Assembly: GCA_021738625.1 (NCBI GenBank)
Contig: JAIPBS010000029.1
Coordinates: forward strand, 1 to 47,996
Source of the DNA: Bacteroidales bacterium
Lineage (GTDB): Bacteria > Bacteroidota > Bacteroidia > Bacteroidales > JAIOZK01
DNA: 47,996 nt
Reading direction: 5' to 3'
Shown: piece after piece, positions 43,072-47,996 of the stretch
Layout: every line of letters starts with the position of its first letter
How positions within the stretch are numbered: position 1 is the first letter of the stretch
Notes under the pieces: generated by a model
What the model was told of the DNA's origin: nothing
Database searches by the model: none
The model's input: the letters and a program-made list of their open reading frames with translations, nothing else
Position numbers and translations under genes: made by a program

Positions 43072-43866
43072 ATGAAAGATTTCAATTCAATAGAGTTTGT
43101 GCTGAAAGACAAGATCGGAACGGTTTGGTTGAACAGGCCTGAAAAACACAATGCCATGAATGCCGAAATGATCACCGAGATCGTGGAATGCTTTCAGGAG
43201 CTGGATGCCAGAAGGGATGTACGTGTCGTTGTTTTGAGGGGAAAAGGAAAATCCTTTTGTGCCGGTGCAGATCTGAATTACATGAAAAGCATAGCAGAGT
43301 TCGGTTATGAAGAAAACTACCAGGACAGTCTGAAGCTGGCCAAATGCTTCAACGCTATTTATACTTGTAGTAGGCCCACCATTGCGCTTGTGCATGGTGC
43401 CGCCATCGGAGGAGCAAATGGCCTGTTGGCTGCCTGTGATTTTGTTTATGCAGCAGAAGATACCAAATTCGCATTCGCAGAAGTGAAGCTGGGCATCTCC
43501 CCGGCCACCATATCTCCTTATGTTGTTAAAAGGATAGGTGAATACGGTTCAAGAGATTTAATGATGACCGGCAGGAGGTTTCTGGGTGATGAAGCCGAAA
43601 AGTTCGGCCTGGCCAATAAAAGCGTTCCGGCGGATAAGCTGGATGAAACAGCGGAAGGCACCATCAGACAATTGATGAGCAGCGGTCCGGCAGCCGTTAC
43701 CGCCACCAAAAATCTGATTTACGATCTTTATAATGAATTTGATTTTGAAGAATCAATCGATATGACAGCAAAGCTGATTGCCAAATTGAGAGCATCGGAC
43801 GAAGGTCAGGAAGGCATGGCAAGCTTTCTGGAAAAAAGAAAACCAAAATGGAATGAGAATGGATAA
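43072..43866 (+). CDS. Enoyl-CoA hydratase, probably methylglutaconyl-CoA hydratase
   Basis: A 264-residue crotonase-fold hydratase. The oxyanion-hole loop is SFCAGADLNYMKSIAEF, and a second is GAAIGGANGLLAACDF. FAEVKLGISPATISPYVVKRIG matches the LiuC/AUH group that hydrates 3-methylglutaconyl-CoA to HMG-CoA. That places it between the carboxyltransferase and HMG-CoA lyase steps of leucine breakdown, both encoded here. The gene is bracketed by the 48-bp repeats and has a repeat array as leader, so its expression may be its own. A plain enoyl-CoA hydratase remains possible. Confidence 0.85.
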   Translation: MKDFNSIEFVLKDKIGTVWLNRPEKHNAMNAEMITEIVECFQELDARRDVRVVVLRGKGKSFCAGADLNYMKSIAEFGYEENYQDSLKLAKCFNAIYTCSRPTIALVHGAAIGGANGLLAACDFVYAAEDTKFAFAEVKLGISPATISPYVVKRIGEYGSRDLMMTGRRFLGDEAEKFGLANKSVPADKLDETAEGTIRQLMSSGPAAVTATKNLIYDLYNEFDFEESIDMTAKLIAKLRASDEGQEGMASFLEKRKPKWNENG

Positions 43867-43875
43867 CCAGATGCT

Positions 43876-43971
43876 GGATGTCGGAGCGAAGCGGAGATCC
43901 CGATAGCGCAGCGTATCGGGACTGGATGTCGGAGCGAAGCGAAGATCCCGATAATGTAGCGTATCGGGACT
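43876..43971 (+). repeat. 48-bp hairpin repeat, copies 2 and 3 in direct tandem
   Basis: Copy 2 (43876-43923) and copy 3 (43924-43971) abut with no gap. Copy 2 differs from copy 1 by one base (loop T to C). Copy 3 has a G-to-A change and an altered loop (ATG for GCG). Each keeps the stem CCCGATA/TATCGGG. Together with copy 1 they bracket the hydratase gene. Confidence 0.85.
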
Positions 43972-43997
43972 GGATACTGGATCAAGGATCAATTAAT

Positions 43998-44005
43998 TAT
44001 TTTTG
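43998..44005 (+). promoter_or_regulatory. Promoter -7 element before the biotin-fusion gene
   Basis: TATTTTTG matches TAnnTTTG and is 21 bp upstream of the ATG at 44027. The -33 region lies in the 48-bp repeat tail and has no clear TTTG. Confidence 0.4.
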
Positions 44006-44026
44006 AATAGATTATAATCAAAAAAT

Positions 44027-46201
44027 ATGGCTAAAAAAGAAATAAAATTCAGTTTGATTTACCGCGACATGTGGCAATCCTCCGGAAAGTACCAGCCACG
44101 GGTAGATCAGCTGAAACAAATCGCACCTGTTATCGTTGACATGGGTTGTTTTGCCCGTGTGGAAACAAATGGTGGAGCCTTCGAACAGGTTCAGCTTCTG
44201 TATGGTGAAAATCCGAACAAAGCCGTTAGGGAATGGACACAGGCTTTCAATGATGCGGGCATACAAACCCATATGCTTGAAAGAGCCCTCAACGGTATAA
44301 GAATGTTTCCCGTTCCTGCAGATGTCAGGGAATTGATGTACAAGGTTAAAAAAGCACAGGGAACGGATATCGCACGTTCTTTTGACGGTCTGAACGATCA
44401 CAGGAACCTTGAATTGTCGGTAAAATACGCCAAAGAAGCCGGGATGATCTCGCAGGTGGCACTCAGCATTACCCACTCCAAAATCCACACGGTAAGGTAT
44501 TATATGGATATTGTGGATAAAGCCGTTGAATACGGCGCCGATGAGATCTGTCTGAAAGACATGGCCGGTGTCGGAAGACCCGTCACCCTGGGCAGGCTCG
44601 TGAAAGCCATCAAGGATAAATATCCAAAACTGACGGTACAGTATCACGGTCACTCGGGACCAGGTTTCTCTGTTGCCTCGATGATCGAGGTGGCCAAAGC
44701 CGGTGCGGATTACGTGGATACTGCCATGGAACCGCTCTCCTGGGGTATGGTTCACCCCGATGTGATCACCATACGCGAAATGCTGGATGATGCCGGATTC
44801 CGTGTACCCGAAATCAACATGGAAGCCTATATGGAAGCAAGACATATGACCCAGACTTTCATTGATGATTTCCTGGGCCATTGGATCAATCCCAAAAATC
44901 GCTATATGTCATCTCTGATGATACAGTCGGGATTGCCGGGAGGAATGATGGGCAGCCTGATGGCCGATCTGAAAGGTGTGCAACAGGGCATCAACCTCTC
45001 TTTGAGGTCGGCAGGCAAACAAGAACTTACTGAAGATGAATTGCTGGTCAAGCTCTTTGATGAAGTTGCCTATGTGTGGCCAAGATTGGGTTACCCGCCC
45101 CTGGTAACACCTTTCAGCCAGTACGTGAAAAATGTGGCCCTGCTCAACATTGTACACATGGCCAAAGGTGAGCCGAGATATTCAACCATAGATGAAAACA
45201 CCTGGAACATGATCCTGGGAAAAGCCGGTAAACTGCCCGGCCCGCTTGCCCCGGAGATTATCAACCTGGCCGAAAAGCAGAATAGGAAATTCTATGAGGG
45301 TAATCCACAGGACGCCTATCCCAACGAACTGGACAAATACCGTAAGGAGATGAAAAAACTGGGATGGGATACCGGCGAAAATGATGAAGAGCTTTTTGAA
45401 TTCGCCATGCACGAAACCCAGTACAGAGATTATAAATCAGGCCTGGCCAAAGAACGTTTTGAACAGGAACTGGAGAAATTCAGGTCTGAAGAACATGAAC
45501 CAACAAAATCCAAAAAAACCGTGACTGAAAAAGCAAAACCCAAAAGAAGCTCCCACAACAAGGAGAAAGTGGAGTATCCCGTGGCCATTACCGGGTTCCT
45601 CCTCTACACCATGAACAGCCGTCAGGTGGAAGAAGAAAAACCTTCTTCAAACGGCAATGACGTTTGGTCGGTAATCGGTTTCTGGAGGAATATGATGAAA
45701 ATCGATGTCAGCTATGGAGAACAGGAAATCCCCGTATACATTAACAAAGTTAAAAACAAGGAATACGAATTTGAGATCGGGGATGATATTTTTACGGCCG
45801 AGATGCTCCATATCGACAAAGGGGAAATTGATTTTAAGATCGGGGAGGATTCTTACCTTGCGGAATTTTCCAAAGGCGATGAAAATTTCACGAAGGTAAA
45901 AGTAAATGAAGTTGAGTTCCAGTTTATGCGCCACGATCTGCTTGATTCGGAGGTGGCCGCAGATATAAATGAGATGGCCGCAGACGACGGCAACAAAATC
46001 ATCGCCCCGATTCCCGGCAGGATATTCAAAATTGAAGTTAAAGAAGGAGATGAAGTTAATAAAGGTGACCTTATCATGGTAATCGAGGCCATGAAAATGG
46101 AAAACAACATCACCGCAACCAAGGATTGCAAAATAAGCAAGCTGCTGGTCGATCTCAACGAAATGGTTGATGCCGGCAATGCCCTTGCTGAAATAGAATA
46201 A
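44027..46201 (+). CDS. Pyruvate/oxaloacetate-type carboxyltransferase fused to biotin carrier domain
   Basis: A 724-residue fusion. Residues ~5-300 form an HMGL-fold carboxyltransferase of the 5S/oxaloacetate decarboxylase alpha/pyruvate carboxylase type: YRDMWQSS, ETNGGAF, DGLNDHRNL, metal-site Lys in CLKDMAGVG, and HxH in YHGHSGPG. It is divergent from standard enzymes at several motifs. Residues ~330-470 resemble the PYC_OADA domain (PFSQYVKNVALLNIV). A charged linker (~480-520) leads to a beta-rich segment (~540-640) like the BT domain of MccA/PccA. A biotin carrier domain follows with Lys690 in EAMKMEN. It lacks ATP-grasp/biotin carboxylase. With the upstream methylcrotonyl-type carboxyltransferase it has the composition of a transcarboxylase (12S + 5S + 1.3S). 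The donor is unknown. Confidence 0.85.
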   Translation: MAKKEIKFSLIYRDMWQSSGKYQPRVDQLKQIAPVIVDMGCFARVETNGGAFEQVQLLYGENPNKAVREWTQAFNDAGIQTHMLERALNGIRMFPVPADVRELMYKVKKAQGTDIARSFDGLNDHRNLELSVKYAKEAGMISQVALSITHSKIHTVRYYMDIVDKAVEYGADEICLKDMAGVGRPVTLGRLVKAIKDKYPKLTVQYHGHSGPGFSVASMIEVAKAGADYVDTAMEPLSWGMVHPDVITIREMLDDAGFRVPEINMEAYMEARHMTQTFIDDFLGHWINPKNRYMSSLMIQSGLPGGMMGSLMADLKGVQQGINLSLRSAGKQELTEDELLVKLFDEVAYVWPRLGYPPLVTPFSQYVKNVALLNIVHMAKGEPRYSTIDENTWNMILGKAGKLPGPLAPEIINLAEKQNRKFYEGNPQDAYPNELDKYRKEMKKLGWDTGENDEELFEFAMHETQYRDYKSGLAKERFEQELEKFRSEEHEPTKSKKTVTEKAKPKRSSHNKEKVEYPVAITGFLLYTMNSRQVEEEKPSSNGNDVWSVIGFWRNMMKIDVSYGEQEIPVYINKVKNKEYEFEIGDDIFTAEMLHIDKGEIDFKIGEDSYLAEFSKGDENFTKVKVNEVEFQFMRHDLLDSEVAADINEMAADDGNKIIAPIPGRIFKIEVKEGDEVNKGDLIMVIEAMKMENNITATKDCKISKLLVDLNEMVDAGNALAEIE

Positions 46202-46219
46202 TAACCAACCCAAACCATT

Positions 46220-47365
46220 ATGGATTTTGAATTAAGTGAAGATCAGCAAATGATCCGGGAATCGGTTCGGGATTTCGCCGAACGCGAGATCAAACCCCGT
46301 GCAAAGGAACTGGACGAAAAAGCCGAATTCTCGAATGAGCTCACCCAAATGATGGGTGAGTTGGGTTTGTTCGGGATGTACCTGCCCGAAAAATACGGCG
46401 GACAGGGAATGGATTATCTGTCATACATCATCGCCGTTGAGGAAATTGCCAGGATAGACGGCTCACAGGCAGCAACACTGGCAGCGCATAACTCCCTGGG
46501 CATCGGGCCGCTTTACTATTATGGCAGCGAGGAGCAAAAAATGAAATACCTGCCTCCCCTATGCACAGGAGAAGCTTTATGGGGCTTCGGACTAACCGAG
46601 CCGGATGCAGGCTCCGATTCGCGCGGCTCCAAAACCAAGGCTTATCTCGACGGAGATGAATGGGTGATCAACGGCTCCAAAATTTTTATCACCAACGGTT
46701 CTGTCGAATCATCAATTGGTTCCACCGTACAGGCGGTTACGGATGAAAAAGACGGCAGAAAAATATTCAGCTGCATTATTGTTGAAAAGGATACACCAGG
46801 ATTTAAACGGGTTGGCATGCATGGCAAGATGATGTGGCGGGCCTCCGACACAGCCGAATTGTATTTTGACGATTGCCGGGTACCTAAAGAAAACCTGCTT
46901 GGCGAAATCGGTGAAGGCTCCAAAATCATGCTCAGCACCCTCGACAGCGGCCGGCTTTCAATTGCGGCAATGGGATTGGGTTGCGCGCAGGGCGCCTACG
47001 AACTGGCATTTGCCTATGCCCAGGAAAGAAAACAATTCGGGAAACCCATCAGCAAATTCCAGGTGAATGCCTTTAAGTTGGCCGATATGGCCACAAAAAT
47101 CGAGCTGGCCCGCAATCTGCTTTACAAAGCATGCTGGCTGAAAGACAATGGCAAACCATTTGGCAAGGAAGCCGCCATGTCGAAACTTTATTGTTCTGAG
47201 ATCGCCAAAGAGGTGGCCGATGAAGCGGTTCAATTGCATGGCGGCTACGGATTGATGAAAGACTATGATGTCGAACGCTTCTACCGCGATCAACGACTGC
47301 TGCAAATTGGCGAAGGCACTTCCGAAATTCAAAGGCTGGTGATCTCAAGGCATATTGGGTGTTGA
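46220..47365 (+). CDS. Acyl-CoA dehydrogenase, short/branched-chain type
   Basis: A 381-residue FAD flavoenzyme with the normal three-domain acyl-CoA dehydrogenase fold. Signatures are GFGLTEPDAGSDS (FAD/substrate loop), ITNGSVES, RKQFGKPISKFQ, and the C-terminal LHGGYGLMKDYDVERFYRD followed by GEGTSEIQ. The catalytic Glu is at the short/medium-chain position (Glu365 in EGTSE). At the position used by isovaleryl-CoA dehydrogenase (LDLERL) the sequence reads LDSGRL, so Gly replaces that Glu. It therefore resembles butyryl- or methylbutyryl-CoA dehydrogenases more than true isovaleryl-CoA dehydrogenase. It follows the biotin-fusion gene by 18 bp and is likely co-transcribed. Confidence 0.9.
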   Translation: MDFELSEDQQMIRESVRDFAEREIKPRAKELDEKAEFSNELTQMMGELGLFGMYLPEKYGGQGMDYLSYIIAVEEIARIDGSQAATLAAHNSLGIGPLYYYGSEEQKMKYLPPLCTGEALWGFGLTEPDAGSDSRGSKTKAYLDGDEWVINGSKIFITNGSVESSIGSTVQAVTDEKDGRKIFSCIIVEKDTPGFKRVGMHGKMMWRASDTAELYFDDCRVPKENLLGEIGEGSKIMLSTLDSGRLSIAAMGLGCAQGAYELAFAYAQERKQFGKPISKFQVNAFKLADMATKIELARNLLYKACWLKDNGKPFGKEAAMSKLYCSEIAKEVADEAVQLHGGYGLMKDYDVERFYRDQRLLQIGEGTSEIQRLVISRHIGC

Positions 47366-47376
47366 TGGTTCGATTG

Positions 47377-47406
47377 TTAATGTTAATGTTTGTGTTAATG
47401 TTAATG
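47377..47406 (+). repeat. Five-unit hexamer repeat
   Basis: TTAATG, TTAATG, TTTGTG, TTAATG, TTAATG follow the acyl-CoA dehydrogenase stop, in an AT-rich 126-bp gap before the next gene. No hairpin was seen in it. Confidence 0.75.
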
Positions 47407-47491
47407 TTTAATTATTGTAATTATTAATTACCATTTGTAATTGCTATAGGTTTCTAACACACGCAGCAAATAATAAATCTTAAACAAGCTT

Positions 47492-47875
47492 ATGGAAGCC
47501 CGGAAAACATATCTAAAGTTGAATGATATTGAGGCTTATACAAGTGCTTTTAAATTAAGCAATTATATATGGGAAATGGTGGTTAAATGGGACGTTTTTG
47601 CCAAAGACACACTAGGGAAGCAGTTTGTAAGAGCTGCTGACTCAATATCGGCAAATATAGCAGAAGGATTCGGAAGACATTCAAAAAAAGACAAAATTCG
47701 TTTTTACCGCATAAGTAGGGGTTCTGTTTACGAAACTATGGAGTGGAACGAAAAAAGCAAAATAAGAAAACTTATCTCTGATATCGAATATACTTCCCTA
47801 AATGAAAATCTTATGAAATTACCTAAACTTTTAAATCAACTGATTAAGTATACAAATACACTAGTGTCCGATTAA
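47492..47875 (+). CDS. Four-helix-bundle protein (23S rRNA intervening-sequence protein type)
   Basis: A 127-residue member of the family often found inside 23S rRNA genes or as stand-alone genes near mobile regions in Bacteroidota. Its helices match AYTSAFKLSNYIWEMVVKW, QFVRAADSISANIAEGFGR, then FYRISRGSVYETMEW, and a C-terminal helix ending in IKYTNTLV. The ANIAEG-GR signature is intact. Here it is not in an rRNA gene. Its function is unknown; the family has been proposed to bind nucleic acid or other helical partners. Confidence 0.88.
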   Translation: MEARKTYLKLNDIEAYTSAFKLSNYIWEMVVKWDVFAKDTLGKQFVRAADSISANIAEGFGRHSKKDKIRFYRISRGSVYETMEWNEKSKIRKLISDIEYTSLNENLMKLPKLLNQLIKYTNTLVSD

Positions 47876-47878
47876 ATC

Positions 47879-47899
47879 CAACTGATTTTCAGTTGTTTA
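47879..47899 (+). terminator. Candidate terminator after the four-helix-bundle gene
   Basis: CAACTGA (47879-47885) pairs with TCAGTTG (47889-47895) around a TTT loop, followed by TTTATTAT. It is 4 bp after the stop codon. The stem is 7 bp and AT-containing, so it is moderate. Confidence 0.55.
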
Positions 47900-47996
47900 T
47901 TATATGGTTCTTTGACATTTTGGTAATTCTGATTTGCAAGCAGTTCATTTACAGGTGTTTTGTCAAGTAATGAAATACTTAATATTTGCAAAATTT

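Noticed and set aside
43753..43992. Minus-strand frame with a repeated peptide (SSPDTL-YRDLRFAP)
   Set aside because: The peptide repeat comes directly from the tandem 48-bp DNA repeat, and the rest is antisense to the hydratase gene.

Overview
This window looks like a chromosomal segment of an anaerobic or facultatively anaerobic member of the Bacteroidota, probably Bacteroidales/Marinilabiliales-like. The evidence is Bacteroidota-type promoters (TTTG-N20-TAnnTTTG), mostly A-rich leaders instead of Shine-Dalgarno sites, several ~800-residue double-module MacB/FtsX permeases, a PorT-like outer-membrane barrel, and a cytochrome c nitrite reductase (NrfHA). No rRNA, tRNA, CRISPR array or complete insertion sequence was seen.

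Layout. 1-1.4 kb: a truncated GIY-YIG gene abutting a DUF4143 AAA ATPase. 1.6-4.05 kb: ferredoxin-nrfH-nrfA, for ammonifying nitrite respiration. 4.06-6.6 kb: CorA and MscS transporters (translationally coupled) and a small membrane protein. 6.9-9.3 kb: a J-domain protein, Hsp20, an acidic orphan and an outer-membrane barrel. 9.3-15 kb: a PAP2-like membrane protein, sigma-54 (rpoN), asparaginyl-tRNA synthetase, and a membrane GT-C glycosyltransferase-like protein with a MORN tail. 15.1-26.5 kb: a minus-strand MacB/FtsX-type ABC operon with one HlyD adaptor, two near-duplicate ATPases, three intact permeases, one decayed permease and a small secreted NTF2-fold protein. Divergent from it (26.6-29.4 kb) is a sigma-54-dependent response regulator and sensor kinase pair, the likely controller of that operon. 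29.4-35.3 kb: nitroreductase, M28/glutaminyl-cyclase-like lipoprotein, PhoH and DNA polymerase I. 35.3-35.9 kb: an MntA-HepT (nucleotidyltransferase-HEPN) toxin-antitoxin pair. 36-38.2 kb: a ROK kinase and a metallo-beta-lactamase-fold hydrolase.

38.2-47.4 kb is a branched-chain (leucine-type) acyl-CoA catabolic island with two divergent arms. The minus arm carries an HMG-CoA lyase, a Cys-less lyase paralogue and a DUF6125 protein. The plus arm carries a methylcrotonyl-CoA carboxylase beta-type carboxyltransferase, a methylglutaconyl-CoA-hydratase-like enzyme, a 724-residue fusion of a pyruvate/oxaloacetate-type carboxyltransferase with a biotin carrier, and an acyl-CoA dehydrogenase. No biotin carboxylase is present. 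The two carboxyltransferases plus biotin carrier match the parts list of a transcarboxylase, so the island may carboxylate methylcrotonyl-CoA without ATP. This is the most interesting hypothesis in the window, and it is an inference.

The same island holds unusual non-coding structure: an inverted pair of 57-bp repeats with 8-bp terminal inverted repeats, three copies of a 48-bp hairpin repeat bracketing the hydratase gene, a six-unit 14-bp array running up to that gene's start codon, and a 9-8-9 inverted repeat before the carboxyltransferase. The window ends with a four-helix-bundle (23S rRNA intervening-sequence type) protein.
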